A stretch of 64,000 bases of DNA from Pelagibius sp. (lineage in GTDB: Bacteria > Pseudomonadota > Alphaproteobacteria > Kiloniellales > Kiloniellaceae), in assembly GCA_028280305.1 (NCBI GenBank), contig JANQMC010000179.1:1-64000 (forward strand), written 5' to 3'. A program made the position numbers and the translations under genes. This document shows positions 51,449 through 61,171 of this stretch, in pieces (the first letter of the stretch is position 1; the number at the start of each line of letters is the position of its first letter). The notes below the pieces were generated by a model that worked only from the letters and a program-made list of their open reading frames with translations, had not been told where the DNA came from and ran no database searches.

Positions 51449-52345
51449 ATGGCCAAGATCGAACTGGCGCTTGGACCCTGTTTCTTCAACTGGTCCGCCG
51501 AGAGGTTTGCCGACTTCTATGCCCGCATTGCCGACGAGGCCGCCGTCGACCGCGTCTATCTCGGCGAAGTGGTTTGCGGCAAACGTATGCCGTTTTTGAA
51601 CAAGGTCTGGCCCGAAGCCGTGGACCGGCTCACCAGGGCCGGCAAGACAGTGGTCCTCTCGACCCTGGCCCTGCCCGCGAAGGGGCCGGAAAGGCGTGCC
51701 GTCATGGAACTCGCCGAACAGGATCTGCCGATTGAAATCAACGATCTCTCGGCCCTGCCCGCGCGCGCCGGGCGGCCTTTTGTGGCCGGACCCTTCCTGA
51801 ACGTCTACAACGAATCAAGCCTCGCACATCTCGCCGAACAGGGCGCAACCGACTGGTGCCCACCCGTCGAACTGCCGCTCTCCTCGATCGAGACAGCCGC
51901 AGCCGCCAACCCCGGCGTAACGGTCGAACTCTTCGCCTTCGGACGCCTGCCTCTGGCTCTTTCGGGGCGCTGCTACCACGCACGCGCGCACGGCCTGAGC
52001 AAGGACTCCTGTCAGTTCGTCTGTGACCGGGACCCCGACGGCATGGAGGTGGAAACGCTGGAGGGAGAGCGTTTCCTGGCCGTCAACGGCATCCAGACCC
52101 TGTCGAGCGGCTGCCAGTTGGCAAGCTTGACCGCCGCCGATCTTGCGCAATCGGGAACCGGCCGGCTGCGCCTCTCTCCGCACACGCTCGATATGGTCGA
52201 AGTCGCCGGTCACTACCGGGCGCTGCTGGACGGAGAGTGCTCCGTTGAAGAGACCGCCGCCCGCTTCCGCGAGATGCCGCTGCCGGGGGCAGCCTGCAAC
52301 GGCTATCTGACAGGGGAAGCGGGATGGCGCGCGGTTGCGCAGTGA
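51449..52345 (+). CDS. ubiV: UbiV, partner of UbiU in anaerobic ubiquinone biosynthesis
   Basis: A 298-residue U32-family protein. Cysteines C43 (GEVVCGKRMP), C175 (SGRCYHARAHG), C188 and C192 (DSCQFVCDRD) match the Fe-S ligands of E. coli UbiV (C39/C180/C193/C197). The start LALGPCFFNWSAERFADFYARIA is typical. It follows ubiU by 26 bases and ends before a convergent DUF2336 gene. Together with ubiT this is a complete TUV set, implying the organism makes ubiquinone under low oxygen. Confidence 0.93.
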   Translation: MAKIELALGPCFFNWSAERFADFYARIADEAAVDRVYLGEVVCGKRMPFLNKVWPEAVDRLTRAGKTVVLSTLALPAKGPERRAVMELAEQDLPIEINDLSALPARAGRPFVAGPFLNVYNESSLAHLAEQGATDWCPPVELPLSSIETAAAANPGVTVELFAFGRLPLALSGRCYHARAHGLSKDSCQFVCDRDPDGMEVETLEGERFLAVNGIQTLSSGCQLASLTAADLAQSGTGRLRLSPHTLDMVEVAGHYRALLDGECSVEETAARFREMPLPGAACNGYLTGEAGWRAVAQ

Positions 52346-52361
52346 CCCCGCCTAGAGCGGA

Positions 52362-53615
52362 TCAGTCTGTGAGGCTGGAGAAGAAGTCCAGCTGCCACTC
52401 CATTTCCTCGGTCGTCAGCGGATAATCGCTGCCGTCGCGGGCGCGCAGGGCCTTGTTCGGCGGAATGCCGCCGAGGTTGGTCTGCAGTTGCAGCGCCAGG
52501 CGCATGCCGCAGTCGCCACGCCAGGCGAGAGCGGTGATGCCCTTTGCCGAATGGCCGTTCAGAATTCGGTCGACAAAGTCGACGCCCACTTTGGCCCGCA
52601 GCGCCAGACCATGACGCACAAAATCGCGCTTGCCGGCCAGGATCGCGTCACCGAGCACCTCGTTGGTCAGTTCATTCGCCTTGAACAGGCGGGCCGCTTC
52701 CGCCTCCGGCGATTCGGATGGTTCTTCTTCCTCCGCCGTTTCGGCGACCCGGCGCTGAACTTCCTGGGCCACCGCCTCGGCGGTGTCCTTATCCAGGTCT
52801 TCCCGGTTCTTCAGACGCTCCAGCAAGGCCGCGGCCACGAAGGACGCCAGCTTGCGCACCGCCTTGGCCGGCAAGATCGGACGATCGACCAGCGGCGGCT
52901 GCCAGGCCGTCTCCTGCACGGAGCCGTCGATCAGCGCATCCAGCGTTTCCTCGCGAATCTGTGCCGAAGGATTGGCGAGCAATTCGGCGATGGCTTTGCG
53001 GTCGTCGCGCTGCACGATGGCATCGGACACCACCTCGCCGAGCTGGTCGCGCCGCGAGATCGCACAGAGCCGGGCGCGGGCGCTGCTGCCGGCGATAATG
53101 TCGAGCAGGTCCTCGTCGGTCAGCAGCGGCGAGAATTCGAGTATCGGACAGGCGACAACGTCCTCGGCATCGCGGGCCAGTTGTCCGATCACCTGCGGCG
53201 GCGCGTTGGCCACCGACTTCAGCGTCTCTGCGAGGATCTGGCGCACCTTGACGGCCTGATCCTTCGCCAGAACCTCTAGGGTTTGCTCAACAAAGCGCTG
53301 GGCCTTTTCCTGCGTTCCTTTGTCTTCCTGCTTTGTCAGCTCCGCCACCTTCGACGCCAATTCGGCGCGCACCTTTTCGTCGGCATCATTGGCGAGCATG
53401 AGATCGGCCTGGCGCGGCGTATGCTCATTGGCGGCAATGCGCCGACGAACCTCGGACGAGGAGTCTTGCGAGAGGTAGTAGAGCAGTTCCGGACGCAGGT
53501 CGCTGCGCGAGGCCAGCTTGGCGCGGTCCCGGTCGGAACCGGTCTCCGCCAGTTCCTTGCTCTCGGTGTAGGACAGCTCCGCCGGCAGCTTTTTCTTGAG
53601 AAGGCCGAAGACCAT
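52362..53615 (-). CDS. DUF2336 helical repeat protein
   Basis: A 417-residue cytosolic protein rich in HEAT-like helical pairs: SRSDLRPELLYYLSQDSSSEVRRRIAANEHTPRQADLML and AIAELLANPSAQIREETLDALI. A glutamate-rich linker (ETAEEEEPSESPEAEAARLF) follows, then a C-terminal segment FVRHGLALRAKVGVDFVDRIL. DUF2336 proteins are common in Rhodospirillales/Caulobacterales and of unknown function. ATG 53615 overlaps the GGDEF stop codon; GTG 53618 is possible. Tight coupling to the diguanylate cyclase suggests a joint role. Confidence 0.82.
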   Translation of the reverse strand: MVFGLLKKKLPAELSYTESKELAETGSDRDRAKLASRSDLRPELLYYLSQDSSSEVRRRIAANEHTPRQADLMLANDADEKVRAELASKVAELTKQEDKGTQEKAQRFVEQTLEVLAKDQAVKVRQILAETLKSVANAPPQVIGQLARDAEDVVACPILEFSPLLTDEDLLDIIAGSSARARLCAISRRDQLGEVVSDAIVQRDDRKAIAELLANPSAQIREETLDALIDGSVQETAWQPPLVDRPILPAKAVRKLASFVAAALLERLKNREDLDKDTAEAVAQEVQRRVAETAEEEEPSESPEAEAARLFKANELTNEVLGDAILAGKRDFVRHGLALRAKVGVDFVDRILNGHSAKGITALAWRGDCGMRLALQLQTNLGGIPPNKALRARDGSDYPLTTEEMEWQLDFFSSLTD

Positions 53616-55387
53616 CACTGCCCTGCCTTGCGGCGGTCGAACGCCGGTGCGAAGTTGAGACTGTGCTTGCCCGCCCGCTTGGCGCCGTACATCGCTTCGT
53701 CGGCGCGCCGCATCAGGGACTCCAGGCTTTCGCCTTTTTTCATTTCATGCAGGGCGATGCCCAGGGAAATGCCGAGCGGATGATCGGCATCGCCGGAATA
53801 GATCCGCAAACGTTCCGCCAGTTCCAGCAGCAGCTTCGCCTTGCGCTCCGCCGCGGCATGATCCATGTCCGCCAGGAAAAGTGCGAATTCGTCTCCGCCC
53901 AGGCGTGCGGCCAGGTCGCCCGCGCGCGTCTGCTCCTTCAGCAAGGCGGCGACGTCCAGCAGCGCCTCGTCGCCGCGCTGATGACCATGGCGGTCGTTCA
54001 CCTGCTTGAAGTTGTCGAGATCGACATAGAAGAGCGCACCGGTATCGGAAGCGCGGGAGCCGCCCTCGGCGGCAAAGCGCTTCTCCAGCTTGGCGATGAA
54101 GCTGCGGCGGTTGTCCAGACCGGTCAGGGGATCGGTCATGGAGAGAACCTCCATCTCCGTCTGCCGCGCCAACTGTTCGATCGCCATGCCGACCTGACCG
54201 GAGATGTTGTCCAGCAGCGAGCGGTCGCCGGCGCTCCAGCCCTGCACGCCGCCGTCGCGCCAGACGCAAAGCAGCCCGTTGGCCTGCTCGCGGAAGTAGG
54301 TTGCCCGCACCAGGATCGTCGCACCGCGGCGCTGCAACTCCGCCGTCGGTTTTTCCGACGACAGAAGCTCGGCAAGGGCCGCCAGGTCGTTGCCGTCGGC
54401 AGCCCGGCCGGAGAGCGCCAGGGCCGCACCGAGTTCGCCCTCGACGAAGCCGTGTATGGAGGTCCCGGTCAAGTCCAGCGCCGGCATCAACGCCTCAGCG
54501 GTGGCGCCGAGCATGCGCGCCGGCTCCAGCTCGCGGCGAACCATGTTGACGATGTAAGAGAAGAGGCGTTCGCGGTTCTGCGACTCGGCAAGCTCGGCCT
54601 CGTGGCGGCGCAGTTGGGTGATGTCGCGGCAGACGCCTCTTGCCCCCATCCAGACGCCACCCTCGCCGGTCAGCGGCTGGGCGGTCGACAGCAGGCAGAG
54701 ACTCTCACCGCCGGCGCCGCGCACCCAGAGCTCGGCAGCCTCGACCGGTTCCTGCGCAGCAAAGGGGCTGCGCGCGCCGGAGTCTCTGTCGAGGACATCT
54801 TCGTCGAGCAGCAGCTCGGCAGCCGGGCGTCCCACCAGCTCGCCGGCCGTATAGCCCAGCGCACCCTGCGGGGAGACAAAAGCGAACAGCCCTTCGCCAT
54901 CGGTTTCCCAGGCAAAGTCGTTCGAGATCTCGACAAGGTCCTTGTAGCGCTGCCGCGACTCGATGAGTGCGGAACGCAGGCTGCGTTCCAGGGTGACGTC
55001 GCGCCCCAGCAGCAGGGCCGCCGCCCCTTCGCTCCAGGGCAGCACGGTAACGTCAAAGGCGCGTTCGATGGTCTTTTCCGCTTCGCGCGTCGTCACGACC
55101 AGCGGATTCACCTGGGCGGCGGTTCCCATGATGGCGGCACGAACCGCCTCGCGCAGTTCTTCGTGACCCGGCGACTTCATCAGATCGGCGATCGGCTGGG
55201 CCTGATCGTTGGCATGCAGAACAATGCCGTTGTGACCGCTCAGAAGAACCGCACCGGGATACTGTTCCAGCACGCCGCCGCTGGCCAACAGGGAGTGCGG
55301 CGAGTCCCCGTCGCCGAAGATCCCGCCGTCCTTGTTGTTCACTTCTTCATCGCTTGCCGGGCTCGGTGCCACGGGCGAGCGCGCCAT
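53615..55387 (-). CDS. PAS-GAF diguanylate cyclase
   Basis: A 590-residue cytosolic signalling enzyme making c-di-GMP. A PAS-like segment (about 35-130) and a second PAS (about 140-260, LVEISNDFAWETDGEGLFAFVSPQGALGYTAGELVG) are followed by a GAF-like domain (about 285-420). The GGDEF domain has TDPLTGLDNRRSFIAKLE, YVDLDNFKQVNDRHGHQRGDEALL and the active site RLGGDEFALF. An RAGD inhibitory (I) site sits five residues before GGDEF, so product feedback is expected. No EAL domain. Start ATG 55387; the downstream DUF2336 gene overlaps. Confidence 0.9.
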   Translation of the reverse strand: MARSPVAPSPASDEEVNNKDGGIFGDGDSPHSLLASGGVLEQYPGAVLLSGHNGIVLHANDQAQPIADLMKSPGHEELREAVRAAIMGTAAQVNPLVVTTREAEKTIERAFDVTVLPWSEGAAALLLGRDVTLERSLRSALIESRQRYKDLVEISNDFAWETDGEGLFAFVSPQGALGYTAGELVGRPAAELLLDEDVLDRDSGARSPFAAQEPVEAAELWVRGAGGESLCLLSTAQPLTGEGGVWMGARGVCRDITQLRRHEAELAESQNRERLFSYIVNMVRRELEPARMLGATAEALMPALDLTGTSIHGFVEGELGAALALSGRAADGNDLAALAELLSSEKPTAELQRRGATILVRATYFREQANGLLCVWRDGGVQGWSAGDRSLLDNISGQVGMAIEQLARQTEMEVLSMTDPLTGLDNRRSFIAKLEKRFAAEGGSRASDTGALFYVDLDNFKQVNDRHGHQRGDEALLDVAALLKEQTRAGDLAARLGGDEFALFLADMDHAAAERKAKLLLELAERLRIYSGDADHPLGISLGIALHEMKKGESLESLMRRADEAMYGAKRAGKHSLNFAPAFDRRKAGQ

Positions 55388-55678
55388 GGGACCTCTCTTC
55401 AGGGACTGGTTGGACGTTTGTGCGGGCCCAAAATGCGCTCTCCGCCGTTAAGATGCGCTTAAATGCCAGAGGCCCCGGCCGTGTCAATTTGCAGGCATTG
55501 TCAGAGACTTAACCCCCCGCTAACCATGGCCGGGGAGGCATCCCGGCGGATCGGCGGGAATTGACACGGCCGCAAGCCTAACGCATGTTCCGGTCCGCGC
55601 GATGCACCCGTAACCGCCCCACTTTCGGGGTGCCAGATCAAGCTGCCAGAATCAGGCCCAGAATCACGCTAGGACTCC

Positions 55679-56524
55679 ATGCAAACTGAAGACTTAAAGG
55701 GCATCATCGAGAATGCCTGGGAAGCCCGTGACACCGTCAACACCGGCACCACCGGCGAAATCCGCGATGCGGTGAAAGAGGCGCTCGACGGCCTCGATTC
55801 CGGAACCTACCGGGTTGCCGCAAAGACCGCCGAGGGCTGGCAGGTCAACCAGTGGCTGAAGAAGGCGGTCCTTCTCTCCTTCCGACTGAACGACATGGCG
55901 ATGATTCCCGGCGGCGCCGGTCAGTCGACCCATTGGTGGGACAAGGTGCCCTCCAAGTTCGAAGGCTGGGGCGAAAACCGTTTTCGCGATGCCGGGTTCC
56001 GCGCGGTGCCGAATTGCACCGTGCGCCACTCCGCCTACATCGCCCCGGGGGTCGTGCTGATGCCGAGCTTCGTCAATCTCGGCGCCTACGTCGACAGCGG
56101 CACCATGGTCGACACCTGGGCCACCGTCGGCTCCTGCGCCCAGATCGGCAAGAACGTCCATCTTTCCGGCGGCGCCGGTATCGGCGGCGTGCTGGAGCCG
56201 CTGCAGGCCGGTCCGGTGATCATCGAAGACAACTGCTTCGTCGGCGCGCGCTCCGAAGTGGTCGAAGGTGTCGTCGTCGAAGAAGGCTCGGTGCTTTCCA
56301 TGGGCGTCTATATCGGCGCCTCGACCAAGATCATCGACCGCCACAGCGGCGAGGTCTACATGGGCCGGGTGCCGGCCTATTCCGTGGTTGTGCCGGGAAG
56401 CCTGCCGGGCAAGCCTCTGCCCGACGGCAGCCCGGGCCCCAGCCTCTACTGCGCGGTGATCATCAAGCAGGTCGACGAGCGCACCCGCGCCAAGACCTCG
56501 ATCAACGACCTGCTGCGCGACTGA
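55679..56524 (+). CDS. dapD: Tetrahydrodipicolinate N-succinyltransferase
   Basis: A 281-residue left-handed beta-helix acyltransferase of the lysine/diaminopimelate pathway. Hexapeptide-repeat region from [34 protein letters not shown] through [49 protein letters not shown]. The C-terminal [25 protein letters not shown] is the family end. Start ATG 55679. dapE follows after nine bases, so the pair makes succinyl-diaminopimelate intermediates in order. Upstream 291 bases contain no obvious element. Confidence 0.95.
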   Translation: MQTEDLKGIIENAWEARDTVNTGTTGEIRDAVKEALDGLDSGTYRVAAKTAEGWQVNQWLKKAVLLSFRLNDMAMIPGGAGQSTHWWDKVPSKFEGWGENRFRDAGFRAVPNCTVRHSAYIAPGVVLMPSFVNLGAYVDSGTMVDTWATVGSCAQIGKNVHLSGGAGIGGVLEPLQAGPVIIEDNCFVGARSEVVEGVVVEEGSVLSMGVYIGASTKIIDRHSGEVYMGRVPAYSVVVPGSLPGKPLPDGSPGPSLYCAVIIKQVDERTRAKTSINDLLRD

Positions 56525-56533
56525 TTGTCCGTC

Positions 56534-57703
56534 ATGGCACCGGCCAAGATCGATACCCTGGAACTGGCGCAAGCGCTGATCCGCTGCCCCAGCATCACGC
56601 CGGATGAAGCCGGCAGCCTGGATGTGCTGCAGGACGTCCTGAGCGATCTCGGTTTCCGCTGCCATCGCCTGCCCTTCGCGGAAGACGACAGCCCGCGGGT
56701 GGACAACCTCTATGCCCGGCTGGGCGACAGCGGCCCCAACCTCTGCTTTGCCGGCCACACCGACGTGGTCCCGGTCGGCAACCTGGAGGACTGGAGCGTC
56801 GATCCCTTTGCGGCGGAGGTGCGCGACGGCCGGCTCTACGGCCGCGGCGCCGTCGACATGAAGGGATCGATCGCCGCCTTCGTCGCGGCTATGGGCGGCT
56901 TCCTGGCCGAAGGCGGGAAGCCCAAGGGCTCTTTGTCATTGCTGATCACCTGCGATGAAGAGGGCGTCGCCGTCAACGGTACCCGCAAGGTGCTGCGCTG
57001 GCTCGGCGAACAGGGCGAAGCCCTCGATGCCTGCGTGGTGGGGGAGCCGACCAGCAACGACCGCCTGGGCGACATGGTGAAGATCGGCCGCCGCGGCAGC
57101 CTGAACGCGGTGCTGACGGTCTCCGGCACCCAGGGCCATACCGCCTATCCGCAACTGGCCGACAACCCGGTCCATCACCTGTCGCGCATGCTGGCGGCTC
57201 TGGTCGCCGAACCTCTGGACCAAGGCAACGCGCACTTCCCGCCCTCCAGCCTGCAGATCACCACCGTCGACGTCGGCAATGCGACGACCAACGTGATCCC
57301 GGCCAAGGCCGAAGCCCGCTTCAACGTGCGTTTCAACGACCTCCACGACAGCGCCGGGGTGGAGGCCTGGCTGCGCCAGCGCCTCGACGGCGCCATCGAC
57401 CGCTCCCGCGGCGCCGCCTACGACATGGCGATCCGGGTTTCAGGCGAGTCCTTCCTCTGCCCGCCCGGCCCCTGGAGCGACCTGGTCTCCGCCGCCGTAA
57501 AGGACGTGACCGGCGAGGCGCCGGAGCTCGGCACCACCGGCGGCACCTCAGACGCACGCTTCATCAAGGACCACTGCACAATCGCCGAACTGGGCCTGCT
57601 GAACGCGACGGCCCACAAGGTGGATGAGCAGGTCAGCCTGGAAGACCTCGCCGCCCTCACCGCCATCTACCGCAGCCTGCTGGATCGCCACGCGGCTCCT
57701 TGA
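56534..57703 (+). CDS. dapE: Succinyl-diaminopimelate desuccinylase
   Basis: A 389-residue M20 metallo-hydrolase. Di-zinc ligands in [12 protein letters not shown] (H75, D77) and GRGAVDMKG (D108), catalytic E142-E143 in [11 protein letters not shown], and a C-terminal histidine in [24 protein letters not shown] is DapE-specific and separates it from argE. ATG 56534; a TTG at 56525 is in frame. The gene ends just before a low-GC stretch. Confidence 0.93.
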   Translation: MAPAKIDTLELAQALIRCPSITPDEAGSLDVLQDVLSDLGFRCHRLPFAEDDSPRVDNLYARLGDSGPNLCFAGHTDVVPVGNLEDWSVDPFAAEVRDGRLYGRGAVDMKGSIAAFVAAMGGFLAEGGKPKGSLSLLITCDEEGVAVNGTRKVLRWLGEQGEALDACVVGEPTSNDRLGDMVKIGRRGSLNAVLTVSGTQGHTAYPQLADNPVHHLSRMLAALVAEPLDQGNAHFPPSSLQITTVDVGNATTNVIPAKAEARFNVRFNDLHDSAGVEAWLRQRLDGAIDRSRGAAYDMAIRVSGESFLCPPGPWSDLVSAAVKDVTGEAPELGTTGGTSDARFIKDHCTIAELGLLNATAHKVDEQVSLEDLAALTAIYRSLLDRHAAP

Positions 57704-57817
57704 TGTGCAGCGGAGAACCTCTCCGCCACCTCCCTTAGTAGGTCTGGAAGCCAGATTTAATATGCCATAGGTTGCAATTCCACTTGTTGCAGCTAACTCA
57801 AACCGCATGGGGGCACT

Positions 57818-58462
57818 ATGGCTTTCTGGGCTACAGAAACTGGGCAAGAGATCATTGTCTTGGTTGTCGATAAGCTCTTTATTGGCGCAATCCTCTTCTT
57901 GTTCTGGCACCTCTACAAAAAGAAGACAGAATCTGAGCAAAGAGCTCAGCAAAGAAGGGACGCTTTGGAAGAAAAGATTGCCGACTTAAAAACGGAAAAG
58001 CATAAGACGGAAATCAACGAGAGAATTGTCTTCCTTGAGCAACAATTGGAGAGATTCTATTGGCCAATTTCGCTCTGCATGAAGAATGACGACGCCGTTT
58101 GGGACCGGGTTCCCTCGCTATACGACGGTGACAGTCTTCTGCCCACCAAAGCTGGACAAGTCGTTGAAGAACAATTCCTGATACCCAATCATGAAAAAGC
58201 CGTTGGCATAGTCGAGAGCAACTTTCATCTCATCAGTGAAAACGACGAGCTGACACAAAAGCTGGTGGCCTATATTCGACATGTCGCCGTCTTCAAGTCT
58301 TTGAGGGTATCAGGCAGCGATCTGAATCCTATTGATGTGGACGAACCGTTCCCTGAGGGCATGGCTGAACTCATCGAACAGGAGATCAAGCGCAAGGCCG
58401 CAAAGCTGGAAGAACTCAGAACTGAGCGATGGGAACTCAGCGCCCCTCCGGAACCTGGCTGA
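57818..58462 (+). CDS. Low-GC membrane-anchored coiled-coil protein of unknown function
   Basis: A 214-residue protein with one N-terminal TM (about 11-30, [23 protein letters not shown]) and a long charged coiled coil (about 31-75, [31 protein letters not shown]...). A cytosolic-type region follows, with [21 protein letters not shown] and [25 protein letters not shown]. Codons (AAA, GAA, AGA, AAT) and base composition differ from all neighbours, suggesting horizontal gain. Its last 26 bases overlap the end of truA on the other strand. No family recognised. Confidence 0.75.
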   Translation: MAFWATETGQEIIVLVVDKLFIGAILFLFWHLYKKKTESEQRAQQRRDALEEKIADLKTEKHKTEINERIVFLEQQLERFYWPISLCMKNDDAVWDRVPSLYDGDSLLPTKAGQVVEEQFLIPNHEKAVGIVESNFHLISENDELTQKLVAYIRHVAVFKSLRVSGSDLNPIDVDEPFPEGMAELIEQEIKRKAAKLEELRTERWELSAPPEPG

Positions 58463-59225
58463 AAGCTTCGTCGGGATAGCCGACCTCGGTCAGGTAGAGA
58501 CCGGCGGCAGCGGCGGTCGGGCCCGCGGCCCGGCGGTCGCGCGCCTCCAACGCTGCCTGCAGATCGTCTGCGGTCCACTTGCCTTCGCCCACCAGCTTCA
58601 GACTGCCGGCGAAGTTGCGAATCTGGTGGTGCAGGAAGGAGGGGGCCTCGGCGCGGATCTCGATCAGGGTTCCGGAAGGTCCCCTGTCAAAGGCCTCGAC
58701 CGTCAGCCGGTCGAGCGTCTTCACCGGCGACTTGGCCTGGCATTCACTGGCCCTGAAAGATGTGAAGTCGTGCTGCCCGACGAGCACCTGGGCCGCCTGG
58801 TGCATCACCGCCGCGTCCAGCGGCTGCGGCACGAACCAGGCGCGCCCGGCGTCCAACGCCGGCGCCGCGCGGCGGTTGACGATGCGGTAGAGATAGGCGC
58901 GCCGGATCGCCGAGAAGCGCGCATGAAAGTCGTTGGGCACCGCCCGCGCCGCGACCACCACCACCGGCGCCGGCTTCAGATGGAAGTTCACCGCCGCCAT
59001 CACGGTGTCGGCGGTGGTGTCCTTCGCCAGGTCGAAATGCGCCGACTGCGCCAGGGCGTGAACCCCGGCATCGGTACGCCCGGCGCCTTCGACCAGCACC
59101 GTCTCGCCGCAGAAGCCGTAGACCGCCTCTTCCAGGGCCGCCTGTATCGAGGGGCCGTTGTCCTGACGCTGCCAGCCGACAAAGCCGCCGCCGTCGTATT
59201 CGATGATGATCTGGTAACGGGTCAC
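58437..59225 (-). CDS. truA: tRNA pseudouridine(38-40) synthase
   Basis: A 262-residue Tru[33 protein letters not shown] at the start and the catalytic aspartate motif [14 protein letters not shown] are diagnostic, along with [11 protein letters not shown] and [20 protein letters not shown]. Start ATG 59225, 24 bases after fmt. Third gene of the def-fmt-truA operon. Confidence 0.95.
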   Translation of the reverse strand: MTRYQIIIEYDGGGFVGWQRQDNGPSIQAALEEAVYGFCGETVLVEGAGRTDAGVHALAQSAHFDLAKDTTADTVMAAVNFHLKPAPVVVVAARAVPNDFHARFSAIRRAYLYRIVNRRAAPALDAGRAWFVPQPLDAAVMHQAAQVLVGQHDFTSFRASECQAKSPVKTLDRLTVEAFDRGPSGTLIEIRAEAPSFLHHQIRNFAGSLKLVGEGKWTADDLQAALEARDRRAAGPTAAAAGLYLTEVGYPDEAFSQVPEGR

Positions 59226-59249
59226 GGGGTGCGGATCGCTCGCGATAAC

Positions 59250-60248
59250 TCAGTGGGTCAGCGGCAGCCGGCTGCCGGTGGGAAGCGGGAACCCACGCAG
59301 AAAAGCCTCCGCGGTCATCCCTCCGCGCCCGGCGCGCTGCAGTTGCCAGAGCCGCAGGGAGCCGGCGCCGCAGGCAATCGTCGGCCCCTGGTCGAGAACC
59401 TCGCCCGGCGACCCGCCGTAAGGCAACGGCTCGGCCGCCAGCACCTTGATGCGTTCCTGCTTACCGCCCTTCACGGCCTCGAAGAAAGCGCCGGGCCAGG
59501 GAGTGAAGGCCCTGACACGACGGTCCAGCTCCGCAGCGGCCAAGGTCCAGTCCAGATGCCCCTCGGCCTTTTGCACCTTGTCGGCATAGGTGACGCCGAA
59601 ATCGGGCTGCGCCTGGGGCAGAAGGCGGCTGTTGCCACAGTCTTCCAGGGCGTGGACGATCATTCGGCCGCCCAGATCGGCCAGCGCATCGTGAAGCTGC
59701 TGCGCATTGGTTTCCGGATAGATCGGCAGGCTTTCCTGAAGCAGCATGGCGCCGGTGTCCAGGCCCGCATCCATCTGCATGATGGTGATGCCGGTCTCGC
59801 GGTCGCCGGCCAGGATGGCCCGCTGGATGGGTGCCGCCCCGCGCCAGCGCGGCAGCAGGGAGGCATGGATGTTCAAGCAGCCGAGGCGCGGCGCTTCCAA
59901 AATCTCGGGCGGCAGGATCAGTCCATAGGCCGCCACCACCGCCACATCCAGCTTCAGCGCCGCGAAGTCCTGCTGCGCCTCGGCGGTCTTCAGACTGGTC
60001 GGGGTCCGGACCGGCCAGCCCCGGGACTCGGCCAGCGCCTGGACCGGCGAGAGACGGTCTTTCTGGCCACGGCCGGCAGGCCGGGGCGGCTGGCTGTAGA
60101 CGGCGACAATGTCGTGGCCGGCATCCGCCAGCGCCTGAAGCGCCGGCACGGCAAAGTCCGGTGTCCCCATAAAGGCGAGACGCAGGGGATAGGCGGAGTT
60201 GTCGGTGGTCGAGGCGCCGTTGGAGGAGGCCATGGGCGCCAGGCTCAC
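59250..60248 (-). CDS. fmt: Methionyl-tRNA formyltransferase
   Basis: A 332-residue enzyme formylating initiator Met-t[61 protein letters not shown] and the C-terminal OB-like part ([14 protein letters not shown]...) are present. GTG 60248 overlaps the def stop by four bases (GTGA); ATG 60233 is an alternative. The roughly 20-residue polar start before LRLAF is not conserved. Confidence 0.94.
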   Translation of the reverse strand: MSLAPMASSNGASTTDNSAYPLRLAFMGTPDFAVPALQALADAGHDIVAVYSQPPRPAGRGQKDRLSPVQALAESRGWPVRTPTSLKTAEAQQDFAALKLDVAVVAAYGLILPPEILEAPRLGCLNIHASLLPRWRGAAPIQRAILAGDRETGITIMQMDAGLDTGAMLLQESLPIYPETNAQQLHDALADLGGRMIVHALEDCGNSRLLPQAQPDFGVTYADKVQKAEGHLDWTLAAAELDRRVRAFTPWPGAFFEAVKGGKQERIKVLAAEPLPYGGSPGEVLDQGPTIACGAGSLRLWQLQRAGRGGMTAEAFLRGFPLPTGSRLPLTH

Positions 60249-60781
60249 GCGGTCGCGTAGCTCGCGAGCGGCTTGTCGGCTTTTTTGGCTTTCAGCAGCT
60301 TGCGCAGGATCATATTGCGCTTCAGGGCGGTCATATGATCGACGAAGAGGATGCCGTCGAGGTGATCCATCTCGTGCTGGATGCAGGTGGCGAGCAGCCC
60401 GTCTGCATCCATCTCACGAATTTCATTCTCGCGGTCCAGATAGCGCAGCTTGATGGCCGCCGGGCGGACGACATCGCCATAGTGCTCCGGCAGCGAGAGG
60501 CAGCCCTCTTCATAGGTCGCATCGTCGTCGGAAACCCAGATCAGTTCCGGATTGGCCATGCAGAGCGGCGCGCGGGGCTGATCCTCCGCCGCCACGTCGA
60601 CCACGATGACCCGCTTCAGAACCCCGACCTGCGGCGCCGCCAGGCCGATGCCGGGGGCGTTGTACATGGTTTCCAGCATGTCATCCATCAGGCGGCGGAT
60701 ATCGGCATCCACGGTCTCGACGGGCGTGCAAACCTTCTTTAGGCGCGGGTCGGGTGCGGTGATGATGGGAAGCAGAGCCAT
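60245..60781 (-). CDS. def: Peptide deformylase
   Basis: A 178-residue Fe2+ enzyme removing formyl groups from nascent proteins. Three motifs are complete: [18 protein letters not shown] with ligand C94, and QHEMDHLDG with H136, E137 and H140. ATG 60781 ([15 protein letters not shown]) is the usual start; GTG 60799 is in frame upstream. First gene of the def-fmt-truA operon and divergent from rmuC. Confidence 0.95.
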   Translation of the reverse strand: MALLPIITAPDPRLKKVCTPVETVDADIRRLMDDMLETMYNAPGIGLAAPQVGVLKRVIVVDVAAEDQPRAPLCMANPELIWVSDDDATYEEGCLSLPEHYGDVVRPAAIKLRYLDRENEIREMDADGLLATCIQHEMDHLDGILFVDHMTALKRNMILRKLLKAKKADKPLASYATA

Positions 60782-60946
60782 ATCGGGGCCGTTGTTCACT
60801 TTTCTTGCAGTTGCCGGGCTTTGCAGCGCTGAGACAGAACCGGCGTCCGGCCCTTGTCGACACTCACCTGACAGTTGCGCACCGGACTGACGGTCTTCCG
60901 GAGCTTGCAGAACCGATTTCTATCAGAATACAGCGCCTGGGGCTAA

Positions 60947-60975
60947 GCAATACCCTATCAGGCACTAGGTATTGC
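60947..60975. promoter_or_regulatory. Inverted repeat in the def-rmuC divergent region
   Basis: GCAATACC (60947-60954) and GGTATTGC (60968-60975) are perfect complements; with one bulged C the stem extends to ten pairs around TCAGGCAC. It sits mid-way in the roughly 390-base divergent gap 60782-61171, the right place for an operator. No regulator is identified, and nothing else in the gap is recognisable. Confidence 0.35.
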
Positions 60976-61171
60976 CTGGACCGGCCGCCGTCAAGTCGCC
61001 CGTCACGGGACGACACTGCGGCAACCAAGGCGATAACCCCTGCCGAAAATCAAGCCACCCTGCCACGCAACCTGAGCGGCCTGTTCCACCCCTGTCCCTG
61101 CCGACCATAGGTCCCACCGGGGAATCATGATAGTTTGCGATTCGCGTTCTGTTCTTTCCCGGAGTCGCACC

